64,000 nt of DNA from Microbacterium sp. MM2322 (GCF_964186585.1 NZ_OZ075067.1:2914001-2978000); one strand, 5' to 3'; counted from the stretch's first letter, positions 1 to 8,963 are shown. Notes: generated by a model from the sequence alone, not told the origin. A program made the numbers and translations.

Positions 1-216
1 CCGTCAGCGGGACTCAGCGCCCGTGAGGGGGAGGTGGCCGCCGGCATCCATCAAGGGCTCAGCAACCGGGAGATCGCGGCGAATCTCGTGCTGTCGGTGC
101 GGACGGTCGACACGCACGTCCAGCGCATCCTCGCGAAGCTCGGCTTCACGTCTCGCGCGCAGATCGCCGCCTGGTACCAGTCGACGCTCGCGGTGCGTCC
201 CGAGCACATTCGGTAG
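1..216 (+). CDS. LuxR-family transcriptional regulator, C-terminal fragment
   Basis: The reading frame is open from the first base of the window and ends with TAG, giving the last 71 residues of a regulator. It begins with the LSAREGEV turn of a LuxR/FixJ helix-turn-helix, followed by the recognition region SNREIA and VRTVDTHVQRILAKLG, which is the DNA-contacting helix and dimer helix of the GerE fold. The sensory or ATPase part lies outside the window. It sits 85 bases upstream of the hydrolase/aldehyde dehydrogenase/alcohol dehydrogenase operon on the same strand, so local control of that operon is a reasonable inference. Which N-terminal class it belongs to cannot be told from this fragment. 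Confidence 0.85.
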   Translation, partial: PSAGLSAREGEVAAGIHQGLSNREIAANLVLSVRTVDTHVQRILAKLGFTSRAQIAAWYQSTLAVRPEHIR

Positions 217-301
217 TCCTACGGATACCGCCCTGCGCGGCCGCGGCCGACACTGAGAGCCTGGGCGACATCGAGGTCGCCCCCGTTCGAGGAGCGACCG
301 T

Positions 302-1021
302 ATGTCATCTTCCCCTCCGCGCATCGTCCTCGTCCACGGCGCCTGGTCCGGCCCGTGGGTGTTCGACCGGCTCACCGCACAGCTGCGGGGGCGCGGCTTC
401 GACGTGGACACCGTCACACTCCCGAGCGTCGGCGGCACCGTCGACATGCTCGCCGATGCCGAGGCCATCACGGCGAGACTGGATGCCGCGACGGGCCCGG
501 TCACGCTCATCGCCCATTCCTACGGCGGCATCCCGACCACGCAGGCCGGGGATCACCCGGCCGTCGAACGGATCGTCTACATCGCCGCGTTCGCTCTCGA
601 CGAGGGCGAGTCCCTGCAGGGGTCGCTGGGCGGCAGCATCCCGGATTTCTGGGGCGTCGCCGACGGCATGGTGTCGTTGGGACGATCCCGCGAGGAGCGG
701 ATCGCGATGGCGTCAGCCGATCTGCCCGAGGATGCACCGGCCGAGCTCGCGGTCGCACTCGCCGACATGTTCCAGCCGCAGTCGCTCACCGCTTTCACGA
801 CGCCGGTCAACCGCGTCCCCGCCTGGAAGACGAAGCCCACGACCTACATCCTCGCCGAGCAGGACCAGCTCGTTCCCCCCGCCTTCCAGGAGCATGTGGC
901 GGCCCGCGCCGGCGCGCACGTCATCCGCGTGAACACCGGTCACACGCCGTTCGAGGAAGACCCGAGCTGGTTCGCCGACCTGCTCGTCGGCGTCGTCACC
1001 GCCGAACGGACGGTGGCGTGA
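302..1021 (+). CDS. alpha/beta hydrolase (EstC-like esterase family)
   Basis: This 239-residue single-domain alpha/beta hydrolase has the oxyanion-loop motif HGAW at residues 12-15 and the nucleophile elbow AHSYGG with Ser73. The acidic residue is likely the Asp in AEQDQLVPP and the catalytic His is in NTGHTPF near the C terminus. This arrangement is typical of the small plant-salicylate-esterase-like and pyrethroid-esterase-like bacterial hydrolases. The start follows a GAGGAG ribosome site. Its TGA overlaps the ATG of the aldehyde dehydrogenase by one base, so the two are translationally coupled. Ester cleavage feeding an alcohol/aldehyde oxidation route is the natural reading of the operon. 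The substrate is not known. Confidence 0.85.
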   Translation: MSSSPPRIVLVHGAWSGPWVFDRLTAQLRGRGFDVDTVTLPSVGGTVDMLADAEAITARLDAATGPVTLIAHSYGGIPTTQAGDHPAVERIVYIAAFALDEGESLQGSLGGSIPDFWGVADGMVSLGRSREERIAMASADLPEDAPAELAVALADMFQPQSLTAFTTPVNRVPAWKTKPTTYILAEQDQLVPPAFQEHVAARAGAHVIRVNTGHTPFEEDPSWFADLLVGVVTAERTVA

Positions 1022-2493
1022 TGCTCACCGGTCAGACCACCCTCGCTTTCCCCGGCCGCCTGTTCATCGGAGGGAGCTGGCACGATGCCGCCGACGGCGG
1101 CCGCATGGACGTCATCGCTCCGTCGACGGGCGAGAAGATCACGGACGTCGCGAAGGCCACCGTCGCCGATGTGGATGCCGCTGTCAGCGCCGCGCGGCGG
1201 GCGTTCGACGAGGGCCCCTGGCCACGGATGTCGAGCCGGGAGCGTGCCCGCATCCTGCAGCGCGCGTACACGCTGATGCGGGAGCGCAGCGAGGAGCTCG
1301 CCCAGCTCGAGAGCCTCGATGTCGGCAAGCCGATCACGTTCGCGCGGGTCGTCGACGTCAACAACGCCGCCGAGCTGTACGAGTACTACGCGGCGCTCGG
1401 CCACCACCTCGACGGCGACGTGCGCGAGATCACCGGCGACGCCCACGCCTATGTGCGGAGCGAACCGCTCGGCGTCGTCGCCGCGATCACGCCCTTCAAC
1501 TTCCCCCTGATCCTCTCGAGCACGAAGATCGCGCCGGCGCTCGTCGCGGGCAACACCGTCGTGCACAAGCCCGCGAGCGACACCCCGCTGAGCGCCCTGT
1601 TCATGGCGGAGCTGCTGCGCGACGCGGGCGTTCCCGAGGGCGTCTTCAACGTCGTCACCGGACCGGGCTCGACCCTCGGCGACCACCTCGTCGGGCACCC
1701 CGACGTCGACAAGGTCGCCTTCACGGGCTCCACCGACATCGGCGCCCACGCGGCCGCCCTCGCCGGCCGCAGTCTGACTCCCTTCACGGCAGAGCTCGGC
1801 GGGAACGCCGCGAACATCCTCTTCGCCGACGCCGACCTCGACCGCGCGATCCACACCGTCATCTCGGCGTTCGTGTTCAACGCGGGGCAGTTCTGCATGG
1901 CGGGTCCGCGCCTGCTGGTCGAACGATCCCTCTACGGGGTGGTCCTCGGCATCCTGAAGGATGCGGTTCCCCACGTCCCGTTCGGCGACATCGCCGACCC
2001 CGAGACAGTGATCGGCCCCCTCGCGAGCAGGACCCAGCTGGAGAAGGTCGCGAGCATGGTCGACCGGGCGCGCGCGGCCGGCGCCCGCGTCGTCACCGGC
2101 GGCCATGTCATCGAGCGGGGTGGCGGCTTCTTCTACGCGCCCACGGTTCTCGCCGACGTCGCCGACGATGCCGAGGTCGTCATGGACGAGGTGTTCGGCC
2201 CCGTCCTCACGGTGCAGCCGTTCGACACGGAGGACGAAGCCGTCGCGCTCGCCAACGGCACGGCGTTCGGCCTCGCCAGCGGCATCCAGACTGCCGACCT
2301 CGCGCGGGCGCACCGGGTCGCCGCGCGCCTGCGCGCCGGGATCACCTGGGTCAACGGCTGGGCCATGCTCGACCCCGCCGTCCCCTTCGGCGGCGTCAAG
2401 GCGTCGGGGTGGGGACGCGAAGGCGGACCCGAAGCTCTGCAGTCGTACCAGAAGGCGCATTCGATCGTCTTCGACCTGGGCGGTGCCCGGTGA
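1021..2493 (+). CDS. NAD(P)-dependent aldehyde dehydrogenase
   Basis: This 490-residue ALDH-superfamily enzyme oxidises an aldehyde to an acid. It carries the N-terminal TPFNFPL substrate/cofactor loop, the FTGSTDIG nucleotide-binding turn, the general base Glu258 in TAELGGN and the catalytic Cys292 in NAGQFCMAG. Length and motif order are those of a complete class-1/2 type enzyme. The C-terminal PFGGVKASGWGREGG segment is typical of benzaldehyde, betaine-aldehyde and related dehydrogenases. It overlaps the hydrolase by one base and the alcohol dehydrogenase by four (GTGA), so all three are one operon. The partner alcohol dehydrogenase probably supplies the aldehyde. Confidence 0.93.
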   Translation: MLTGQTTLAFPGRLFIGGSWHDAADGGRMDVIAPSTGEKITDVAKATVADVDAAVSAARRAFDEGPWPRMSSRERARILQRAYTLMRERSEELAQLESLDVGKPITFARVVDVNNAAELYEYYAALGHHLDGDVREITGDAHAYVRSEPLGVVAAITPFNFPLILSSTKIAPALVAGNTVVHKPASDTPLSALFMAELLRDAGVPEGVFNVVTGPGSTLGDHLVGHPDVDKVAFTGSTDIGAHAAALAGRSLTPFTAELGGNAANILFADADLDRAIHTVISAFVFNAGQFCMAGPRLLVERSLYGVVLGILKDAVPHVPFGDIADPETVIGPLASRTQLEKVASMVDRARAAGARVVTGGHVIERGGGFFYAPTVLADVADDAEVVMDEVFGPVLTVQPFDTEDEAVALANGTAFGLASGIQTADLARAHRVAARLRAGITWVNGWAMLDPAVPFGGVKASGWGREGGPEALQSYQKAHSIVFDLGGAR

Positions 2494-3590
2494 CCGCGGG
2501 GCGCGCTGCGATCATCGAGGCGCCGTCGCAGGTCGCCGTGGCGGATGTGGAGTACGGCGACCCCGGTCCCGGCGAAGTGCTCGTGCGCCTGACGGCGACC
2601 GGACTGTGCCACACCGATCTCGGCGTGCTGGCCGGCGGCATCCCGTTCCCCACTCCCGGGATCATCGGTCACGAGGGAGCCGGGCGCGTCGAGAAGGTCG
2701 GGGCAGGCGTGGCCTCGGTCGTGCCGGGCGACGCGGTCCTGTTGAGCTTCACGTCGTGCGGTACCTGCGGCTCGTGCCGTTCCGCGCACCCCGCGTACTG
2801 CGAGACGTGGCTGCCGCGGAACCTGCTCGGCGGCATCCGCGCCGAGGGGTCGGCGGGCATCACGCGCGACGGCGCGGCGATCGCCTCGCACTTCTTCGGC
2901 CAGTCCTCGTTCGGCACGTACGCGATCGCCGACGAACGGTCCCTGGTGCGCGTCGCCGACGACGCCGACCTCACCGTGCTGGCGCCACTCGGCTGCGGGG
3001 TGCTCACCGGGTTCGGCTCGATGTGGAACGTGCTCGATCCGGGTGCGAGCGACATCGTGGCCGTTTACGGCGCGGGCGCCGTGGGGCTGTCCGCCGTCAT
3101 GGCGGCGGCCATGCGCGCTCCGGCGCAGCTGATCGCCGTCGACCGGGTACCCGCACGGCTCGACCTGGCCCGCGAGCTCGGCGCGACGGCCGTGATCGAC
3201 GCGTCGACGGAGGATGTCGCAGCCCGCCTCGCGGAGCTCACCGGCGGCCGCGGCGTCACGCTCGCCTTCGACACGACGGGCCACCCCGGCGTCGCGCGCA
3301 CCGCGCTGGACGCAGCGGCCGCTCGCGGCACGGTCCTCGTCTGCGGTGCGCCGCCGCCGGGAACCGAGATCCCCGTCGACATCCAGGGACTCCTGACGGG
3401 AAAGATCCTCCGCGGCGTCACGATGGGCGACACGGAACCGCGCGAGCTGATCCCGCAGCTCGTCGCCCTGCACGCCGAGGGCCGACTCCCGCTCGAGAAG
3501 CTGGAGAAGCGCTACGCCCTCGACGACATCGAGGACGCCATCGCCGACATGCACAACGGCATGACCGTGAAACCGGTCATCGTCTACTGA
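2490..3590 (+). CDS. zinc-dependent alcohol dehydrogenase (aryl/benzyl-alcohol type)
   Basis: This 366-residue medium-chain dehydrogenase starts at a GTG that overlaps the preceding TGA. The catalytic-zinc segment GLCHTDLG and GHEGAGRVEKVG is followed by the four-cysteine structural-zinc loop CGTCGSCRSAHPAYC and the Rossmann motif GAGAVGLSAV. The GCGVLTGFG segment and overall length match class III-like aryl/benzyl alcohol dehydrogenases rather than short YahK-type enzymes. Together with the adjacent aldehyde dehydrogenase it would convert an alcohol to the acid in two NAD-dependent steps. The substrate is inferred from family resemblance only. Confidence 0.9.
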   Translation: MTAGRAAIIEAPSQVAVADVEYGDPGPGEVLVRLTATGLCHTDLGVLAGGIPFPTPGIIGHEGAGRVEKVGAGVASVVPGDAVLLSFTSCGTCGSCRSAHPAYCETWLPRNLLGGIRAEGSAGITRDGAAIASHFFGQSSFGTYAIADERSLVRVADDADLTVLAPLGCGVLTGFGSMWNVLDPGASDIVAVYGAGAVGLSAVMAAAMRAPAQLIAVDRVPARLDLARELGATAVIDASTEDVAARLAELTGGRGVTLAFDTTGHPGVARTALDAAAARGTVLVCGAPPPGTEIPVDIQGLLTGKILRGVTMGDTEPRELIPQLVALHAEGRLPLEKLEKRYALDDIEDAIADMHNGMTVKPVIVY

Positions 3591-3631
3591 ACTTGGGGAC
3601 GGTGGGACACCGTTCGCCGGTGACATGCCCC

Positions 3632-3861
3632 TCACGAATCGCCGTCGCGGGCGGGGCGGTGGACGGTGTTGACGTAGATGAGCGAGCCCTGTGCGCGACG
3701 GGCGAAGTAGTAGGAATCGACCGTCACTCCGTCGGTGTAGACGACGATCGTCGTCGGGTCCTCCGCCAACGCGGACTCAATAGCCCTCGCTACGCGGGCG
3801 GGCATGCCCCCTCCGCTCCCGCAGCCCCGGCGAGCGCGAGGAGCACGACGATCGTTTTCAC
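3632..3861 (-). pseudogene. small secreted protein split by an apparent frameshift
   Basis: On the minus strand, 28 bases after the desaturase stop and after an AAGGAC ribosome site, a GTG at 3861 begins a typical signal peptide (MKTIVVLLALAGAAGA). That frame stops after 23 residues, at 3790. A second frame opens with ATG at 3805 and runs 57 residues to TGA at 3632. Its composition is ordinary and protein-like, with segments such as ESALAEDPTTIVVYTDG and RRAQGSLIYVNTV. Joining them across one frameshift would give a secreted protein of about 70 residues. Alternatively these are two overlapping genes, a leader peptide and a 57-residue cytosolic protein. No family is recognised. It probably shares the desaturase transcript. 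Confidence 0.45.
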
Positions 3862-3889
3862 AGAGGGTCCTTTTCGATGACGGAGTGGG

Positions 3890-4993
3890 TCAGCGGATGC
3901 GCAGGTCGGCGACCATGGGACACACGAAGGGGTCCCGCGCGGAGAGACCGACCCGGTTGAGGTAGCGGATGACGATCCCGTAGGAGCGGAGGAGCGTCGT
4001 CTCGGTATAGGGCACGCCCATCTGTGCGCAGTGCGCGCGGACGATCAGCCGCGCATGCCGCAGCGCCGGGCGCGGCATCGAGGGGAACAGGTGGTGCTCG
4101 ACCTGGTAGTTCAGGCCGCCCATCAGGGCGGTGACCCCCCAGCCGCCGCGGATGTTCCGCGAGGTGAGGACCTGGCGCGACAAGAAGTCGACCTTGGCAT
4201 CGGCGGCGATCGTCGGCATCCCCTTGTGGTTCGGGGCGAAACCCGCGCCCATCAGCACACCGAACACGGCAAGCTGCACGCCGAGGAACGCCCACGCCAG
4301 CCCGAACGGCAGCGCCACGAACAGCGTGGTCAGGTAGATGCCGAACCGGGCCACCAGCAGCACGCCCTCGATCAGCCGCCCCTGCGGGTCGGGTCGTCCC
4401 CCTGCGCCGCGCACGATCGAGACGACCGCGTGACGATGCAGGTTGAGACCCTCCAGCGTCAGCAGCGGGAAGAACAGCCACCCCTGGTGACGGATCACCC
4501 AGCGCACCGGCCCCCGCGCCCGCGCGGCATCTTCGGGGAGGAAGACGATCGTGTCGGGTTCGATGTCGGGGTCCTTGCCGACGGTGTTCGGGTTGCCGTG
4601 GTGACGGTTGTGCTTGTTCATCCACCACGAGTAGCTCAGCCCCACGATGAAGACCGCGACGTACCGACCGGCTCGGTCATTCCACTTGCGGGATTCGAAG
4701 ACCTGCCGATGGGATGCCTCGTGGGCGAGGAACGCGAACTGCGTCAAGACCACGCCGAGCGCGGCCGCGACGAGCAGTTGCCACCAGGAATCACCGGCGA
4801 GGACGAACGCGACCCCGCAGCCCGCGAGTGCGAGCACCAGCACGGCGAAGAGCGTCCAGTAGAAGCCGAGTCGCCGCCGCAGAAGACCCGCATCCTTCAC
4901 CTGCGCCAGCAGCTGCGAATAGGTCGACGTGACTCCCGCCCCCGTCGCGCGTACCGCCGACGACTCGCGCCGAAGAATCGGTTGCCCGCTCAT
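3890..4993 (-). CDS. membrane fatty acid desaturase
   Basis: This 367-residue integral membrane desaturase would introduce a double bond into acyl chains using a di-iron centre. The three histidine boxes are present: HEASH at residues 91-95, HNRHH at 128-132 and QVEHH at 297-301. The QxxHH form of the third box is typical of acyl-lipid front-end/omega-type enzymes. Hydrophobic helices flank the boxes at about 43-67, 72-90, 214-232 and 233-252. The ATG at 4993 is chosen because AGGAGG lies just upstream; upstream in-frame starts lack such a site. No redox partner is adjacent. The short secreted-protein locus follows on the same strand. Confidence 0.92.
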   Translation of the reverse strand: MSGQPILRRESSAVRATGAGVTSTYSQLLAQVKDAGLLRRRLGFYWTLFAVLVLALAGCGVAFVLAGDSWWQLLVAAALGVVLTQFAFLAHEASHRQVFESRKWNDRAGRYVAVFIVGLSYSWWMNKHNRHHGNPNTVGKDPDIEPDTIVFLPEDAARARGPVRWVIRHQGWLFFPLLTLEGLNLHRHAVVSIVRGAGGRPDPQGRLIEGVLLVARFGIYLTTLFVALPFGLAWAFLGVQLAVFGVLMGAGFAPNHKGMPTIAADAKVDFLSRQVLTSRNIRGGWGVTALMGGLNYQVEHHLFPSMPRPALRHARLIVRAHCAQMGVPYTETTLLRSYGIVIRYLNRVGLSARDPFVCPMVADLRIR

Positions 4994-5161
4994 GTGCCCT
5001 CCTGGTCGGCAACGGATCAGTGAAACAGTCCGGCAACCAGGTTCAGGGGCAGCTGACGACAACGTTAGAACGGATCCGACCCCCCTCGCAAACCCGCCGA
5101 GGCGGGGACAGGGGCAAGACAGGGCTACCTTTGTGTTCGCGTCAGCGAGAGGACACCGACA

Positions 5162-5899
5162 TTGACTGACACCCGCGAGTCACGACTGGTCGAGACCTTC
5201 GTGACCCTGACCGACAACCTGGTCGCCGACTTCGACGTGCTGGATGTCCTGCAGACACTCGTCGACCGCTCGGTGGAGTTGTTCGACGCGGCCGCCGGGG
5301 CGATCCATCTGCTGAACTCGCAGGGAGAGCTCGAAGTAGCGGCATCCACCAACGAACGAAGTGAGTTCATCGGGCTCCTCCAGCTCAACGCCGGCGAAGG
5401 CCCCTGCATCACGGCCGTCACCTCGGGGGAACTGGTGACCTCGCACGATCTCGCCGAACTCACCCGCGGCTGGCCGCGCTTCGCGGCGGCATCCCTGCAG
5501 CGCGGATACGTCGGCGTCCACGCCATTCCGCTTCGTCTTCGCGAGGAGGTCATCGGATCGCTCAACCTGTTCCGCGAGACCGAAGGCGCGCTGAACGGGA
5601 TCGATGCCCGCGCCGCTCAGGCGCTCGCCGACGTCGCGACGATCAGCGTGCTGCAGCAGCGCAGCCTGCAGAGTGCGACCCTCGCGTCGGAGCAGCTCCA
5701 ACGCGCGCTCGACACCAAAGTGGCGATCGAACAGGCCAAGGGCTATGTCGCCCGCGCACTGGATACCGACATGGACACGGCCCGCGAGATCCTGCGCCGC
5801 TACGCGCGGAACAACCAGATGCGGCTCAGCGACGTCGCCGGCGCGGTCGCCCGCGAGGAGATCGATCTCGACACGCTCACCGGGGTCGACAAGTCCTGA
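5162..5899 (+). CDS. GAF and ANTAR domain-containing regulator
   Basis: The protein has 245 residues and begins with TTG, supported by GAGAGGA eight bases upstream. Residues about 10-160 form a GAF sensor domain, including LNAGEGPCITAV and the GYVGVHAIPLRL strand. Residues about 178-235 form an ANTAR RNA-binding domain with the diagnostic segments VAIEQAKGYVA and ILRRYARNNQMRLSDVA. ANTAR proteins of actinobacteria act as antiterminators that bind paired hairpins in target transcripts; the ligand of this GAF domain and its targets are unknown. A TACCTT -10-like hexamer lies at 5127-5132. It converges on the unknown 114-residue gene at 5920. Confidence 0.9.
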   Translation: MTDTRESRLVETFVTLTDNLVADFDVLDVLQTLVDRSVELFDAAAGAIHLLNSQGELEVAASTNERSEFIGLLQLNAGEGPCITAVTSGELVTSHDLAELTRGWPRFAAASLQRGYVGVHAIPLRLREEVIGSLNLFRETEGALNGIDARAAQALADVATISVLQQRSLQSATLASEQLQRALDTKVAIEQAKGYVARALDTDMDTAREILRRYARNNQMRLSDVAGAVAREEIDLDTLTGVDKS

Positions 5900-5919
5900 C
5901 CCGGCGGTCGAGGTCGCGC

Positions 5920-6264
5920 TCAGACCGTCGGCGCCGCTTCGATGTGCGCGACGGAGCGAAGCTCCAGGTACCCGCAGAGGGCGCCGGCGGTCGCGAGTTC
6001 GGCGACGAGTGCGCCCGTCTCCTCGGCGGAGAGGGCGACCTCGTCGAGCTGCGGCTCGAACACGACCCGCCAGCGGGCGTCGTCGCCCATCGGGGGACGG
6101 ACGTAGACCGTGGTCGACGCGTTGCGCAGGGGCACGACGACGAGGCCCCCGTCGTCGCCCCAGGAGTCGTCCTGAATGACGACCTTGATGAGGTCGCCGT
6201 CTTCACGGGCGGCGGTGAAATCGTTGAGCCAGCTCTGCAGGGTGGCGCGACTGCGGTACGGCAT
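5920..6264 (-). CDS. conserved small protein of unknown function, paralogue of the gene at 8622
   Basis: This soluble acidic protein of 114 residues has no signal peptide or membrane segment. It aligns without large gaps to the 113-residue product at 8622-8963. Shared stretches include MPxRS at the N terminus, DLIKV, GLVVVPL and WRV.FEPQ, with roughly half of positions identical by eye. The pattern of alternating hydrophobic strands followed by a C-terminal helix (ETGALVAELATAGALCGYLE) suggests a compact alpha/beta fold. No named family is recognised. The two paralogues bracket an alcohol dehydrogenase, a 119-residue unknown and a MarR regulator. Confidence 0.75.
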   Translation of the reverse strand: MPYRSRATLQSWLNDFTAAREDGDLIKVVIQDDSWGDDGGLVVVPLRNASTTVYVRPPMGDDARWRVVFEPQLDEVALSAEETGALVAELATAGALCGYLELRSVAHIEAAPTV

Positions 6265-6374
6265 ATGTGTCTCTCTCGCGAGACAGTGCCGGCATACCCG
6301 GCGGGACGATGTCGCGCTCTGTCGCGAGGCTAACACCCCCCGGCGACATCGCCATCGCCCCGCGGGGAACGAAC

Positions 6375-7421
6375 TCAGGCCTGCAGCGTCTCGATGTCGA
6401 TCACGAAGCGGTACCGCACGTCGGAGCGCAGCACGCGCTCGTACGCGTCGTTGACCTCGTCGACACCGATCAGCTCGGTCTCGGGGGCGATGCCGTGCGC
6501 GGCGCAGAAGTCGAGCATCTCCTGGGTCTCGGCGATCGATCCGATGCTCGATCCGGCGAACGAGCGGCGGTTGCCGAACAGCGTGAAGACGCGCAGCGGC
6601 AGCGGCTCGGGCGGGGCGCCGACGTTGACCATCGTGCCGTCGAGGCGCAGCAACCGCAGGTACGAGTCGAGCTTCAGCGGCGCACTGACGGTGTTGACGA
6701 TGAGATCGAACGTGTTGGCGAGGGTGTCGAACGTCGACGCGTCGCTCGTGGCGAAGTAATGCGTCGCACCGAAGCGCATGCCGTCCTCCTGCTTCGAGAG
6801 ACTCTGCGACAGCACCGTGACCTCGGCGCCCATGGCCGCAGCGATCTTGACGGCCAGGTGGCCGAGCCCGCCCATACCGACGACGGCGACCTTCGAGCCG
6901 GGGCCGACCTTCCAGTGCGCGAGCGGCGAGTACGTGGTGATGCCGGCACACAGGAGCGGCGCGACCGACTCGTAGGGGATGCCCTCGGGGATGCGGAGCA
7001 CGAAGTCCTGATCGACGACCACGTGCGTCGAGTAACCGCCCTGCGTGACGGTGCCGTCGCGGTCGACCGAGCCGTAGGTCTGCGTGTTGCCCTTCAGGCA
7101 GTAGTTCTCCATGCCGGCGAGGCAGTTCTCGCACTCGCGGCACGAGTTCACCATGCAGCCGACACCGACCCGGTCTCCGACGGCGAAGTCGGTCACCTCG
7201 GAGCCGACCTCGACGACCTCGCCGGCGATCTCGTGGCCGACGACCTGGGGGTAGGTCACCGGACCCCAGTCGCCTCGGACGAGGTGGATGTCGGAGTGGC
7301 AGATGCCGGCGTAACGAATCGCGATGAGGATGTCGCGAGGACCGGTCTCACGGCGCTCGATGGTCGTGCGGATGAGCGGATCGGTCGCGGACGGTGCAGC
7401 GAATGCGGCAACGGTAGGCAT
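6375..7421 (-). CDS. NAD(P)-dependent alcohol dehydrogenase (YahK/cinnamyl-alcohol type)
   Basis: This 348-residue zinc medium-chain dehydrogenase reduces or oxidises aldehyde/alcohol pairs with NADP(H). The catalytic-zinc segments are GICHSDI and GHEIAGEV. The structural-zinc cysteines lie in the C-x2-C-x2-C-x7-C arrangement of the [20 protein letters not shown] region. The Rossmann turn is [13 protein letters not shown]. The [10 protein letters not shown] stretch is diagnostic of the YahK/AdhC branch. The ATG at 7421 follows AAGGAG; a longer in-frame extension lacks such a site. It is transcribed in the same direction as the MarR gene and the 119-residue unknown gene upstream, which could form one unit. 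Confidence 0.92.
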   Translation of the reverse strand: MPTVAAFAAPSATDPLIRTTIERRETGPRDILIAIRYAGICHSDIHLVRGDWGPVTYPQVVGHEIAGEVVEVGSEVTDFAVGDRVGVGCMVNSCRECENCLAGMENYCLKGNTQTYGSVDRDGTVTQGGYSTHVVVDQDFVLRIPEGIPYESVAPLLCAGITTYSPLAHWKVGPGSKVAVVGMGGLGHLAVKIAAAMGAEVTVLSQSLSKQEDGMRFGATHYFATSDASTFDTLANTFDLIVNTVSAPLKLDSYLRLLRLDGTMVNVGAPPEPLPLRVFTLFGNRRSFAGSSIGSIAETQEMLDFCAAHGIAPETELIGVDEVNDAYERVLRSDVRYRFVIDIETLQA

Positions 7422-7519
7422 GGGGTCTCCTTGCTGATCGATAGACGGATGCCGCGGGTCGAGGCATCCGTCCATACCGACGCTACGCGCGCCCGGTGAT
7501 GAGTCTCGTCAGAGCCCCG

Positions 7520-7879
7520 TCAGCGCGTGCCGAACCCGTCGAGGTCGGGATCCCAGTACGTCTCGGGCTCGGCCTCGTACGTGCTGTCGCCCGAACCGCT
7601 GTCTTCGCGGGGGAACAGGGGGTGGTGGCGGAGTTGGGCTGCAGCGAACGAGAAGTCGGGCTCCGGACGGTCCCACTCGGTCGCGACGGACAGCACATCG
7701 TTGCCGACGCCGATGACGAGGGATGCCTCGCCGATCTCGCCGTTCTTCTCGAAGACGATGGGAATCGTGACGGCGTCCGCGCGTCCGCGTTCGGCGACGG
7801 CTGCCGTCAGGGTGATGAGAGCCTCCGCCACATCATCGGACGTGACAACCGTCTCGCCGGCGTAGGTGATGCATCTCAT
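7520..7879 (-). CDS. hypothetical acidic protein
   Basis: The product has 119 residues with no signal peptide. It has an N-terminal beta-rich part (MRCITYAGETVVTSDDVAEAL, IPIVFEK, ASLVIGVGNDVLSVA) and a disordered acidic C-terminal tail rich in Glu, Asp, Ser and Tyr. The overall look resembles small actinobacterial immunity- or Imm-like proteins (DdrB/Imm1 style), but no catalytic or binding motif supports any named role. The start is supported by CATAGT, a -10-like hexamer whose end lies exactly six bases before ATG, the arrangement seen before many genes here. It lies between the MarR gene and the alcohol dehydrogenase gene. Confidence 0.65.
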   Translation of the reverse strand: MRCITYAGETVVTSDDVAEALITLTAAVAERGRADAVTIPIVFEKNGEIGEASLVIGVGNDVLSVATEWDRPEPDFSFAAAQLRHHPLFPREDSGSGDSTYEAEPETYWDPDLDGFGTR

Positions 7880-7958
7880 AGGACCACTATGAATCGCCGA
7901 ACCCGTTTCGACGGAGGCGTTGCGTTCTCTCCGCGAGCCGGGTACGGAGGCCGTTGCG

Positions 7959-8492
7959 TCAGGCGTCGGCGGCCACGACCGGAGCGACATCGTCGACGGC
8001 ATCCGACATCCGACGAAGGAAGTCGACGACGTGCTCCTGCGCTTCGGGGCTCATCCCCGCGGCGACGTCGTACATGAGGCCGTGCATCCGGCCGAGGGTC
8101 TCGCGCACCTCGTCGTCGGCATGCGACGTCGCCTTCACGAAGATGCTGCGACGATCGGTGGGGTTCGCCACGCGCTGTATCCGCCCCGACTTCTCGAGGC
8201 GGTCGAGCATCGTCGTGATCGACGCCGAGGTCACCCCCAGGTATTTCACGAGCTCGGCGGGACGGGCGGAATGGTCGGGCTGGCGCAGCAGGAACCGGAG
8301 GGCGAGCATCTCGTTCTCGCCCATCGACATCGAGTCACGCGTGCGTCGTCGCATCGCCGACTCGGCGGCGCGGTAGGTGCGCAGGGCTTCGAGCACGCGG
8401 CGGGCACGCTCTCGGTGGCCGGGCGACTCGTCGTACCAGTAACCGACCGTGGCCGGCTGGCCCTCACTGATCTCCGCGCCGGCGTCCGCCAC
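7959..8492 (-). CDS. MarR-family transcriptional regulator
   Basis: The protein has 177 residues with a central winged helix. The segment MGENEMLALRFLLRQPDHSARPAELVKYLGV is the first part of the domain, TSASITTMLDRLEKSGRIQRV is the recognition helix region, and NPTDRRSIFV is the wing. C-terminal helices around HGLMYDVAAGMSPEAQEHVVDFL provide dimerisation. A GTG at 8492 is preferred because GGGGAG sits five bases upstream; GTG at 8498 is an alternative. It is divergently oriented from the small paralogue at 8622. A GCCG.TA.CGGC dyad near 8515 lies in the shared control region and is a possible autoregulatory site. Confidence 0.85.
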   Translation of the reverse strand: MADAGAEISEGQPATVGYWYDESPGHRERARRVLEALRTYRAAESAMRRRTRDSMSMGENEMLALRFLLRQPDHSARPAELVKYLGVTSASITTMLDRLEKSGRIQRVANPTDRRSIFVKATSHADDEVRETLGRMHGLMYDVAAGMSPEAQEHVVDFLRRMSDAVDDVAPVVAADA

Positions 8493-8621
8493 ATCCACTC
8501 CCCGATAATGACGCCGATAGCGGCGATCTCGTCGAGAATAGGGGATGAGAGAGGGTGCCGACCTGCCTGTAGCCCCGTGTCCACGGATCGGATACCCTCG
8601 CGCCGACCCTGGGGAGTCCCG

Positions 8622-8963
8622 ATGCCGTTCCGCAGTAAAGAGACACTCGAGAAGTGGGTGTCGGACTTTCACGCCGCCCGCGGCGCCGGTGACCTCATCA
8701 AGGTGATCGTGCAGGACGGATCCGACGGGTCCGACACGGGACTGGTCGTCGTCCCCCTGGAGAATGCGACCGCCACGATCTTCATGGAGCCCGCGGCGCT
8801 CGGAGAGGCGCAGTGGCGCGTCACGTTCGAGCCGCAGCCCGACACGACGGTGCTCAACAGCCACCAGCTCCACGGGATGGCGGTCGAACTGGCTGTCGCC
8901 GCCGAGCTCTGCTCCTACCTCGAGGGCCGCTCCGTCGGACACGACGAAGCCGGTCAGGCGTAG
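8622..8963 (+). CDS. conserved small protein of unknown function, paralogue of the gene at 5920
   Basis: This 113-residue soluble protein is the sister of the product at 5920-6264. The match runs over the whole length, from MPFRSKETLEKW through GDLIKVIVQDGS and GLVVVPLENAT to the C-terminal helix. The ATG is preceded by GGGGAGT at a normal distance. It is divergent from the MarR gene. Sequence suggests a small alpha/beta protein, and no enzyme motif is visible. Two diverged copies within 3 kb, each beside the same regulator/dehydrogenase group, imply a local duplication that has been kept. Confidence 0.75.
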   Translation: MPFRSKETLEKWVSDFHAARGAGDLIKVIVQDGSDGSDTGLVVVPLENATATIFMEPAALGEAQWRVTFEPQPDTTVLNSHQLHGMAVELAVAAELCSYLEGRSVGHDEAGQA

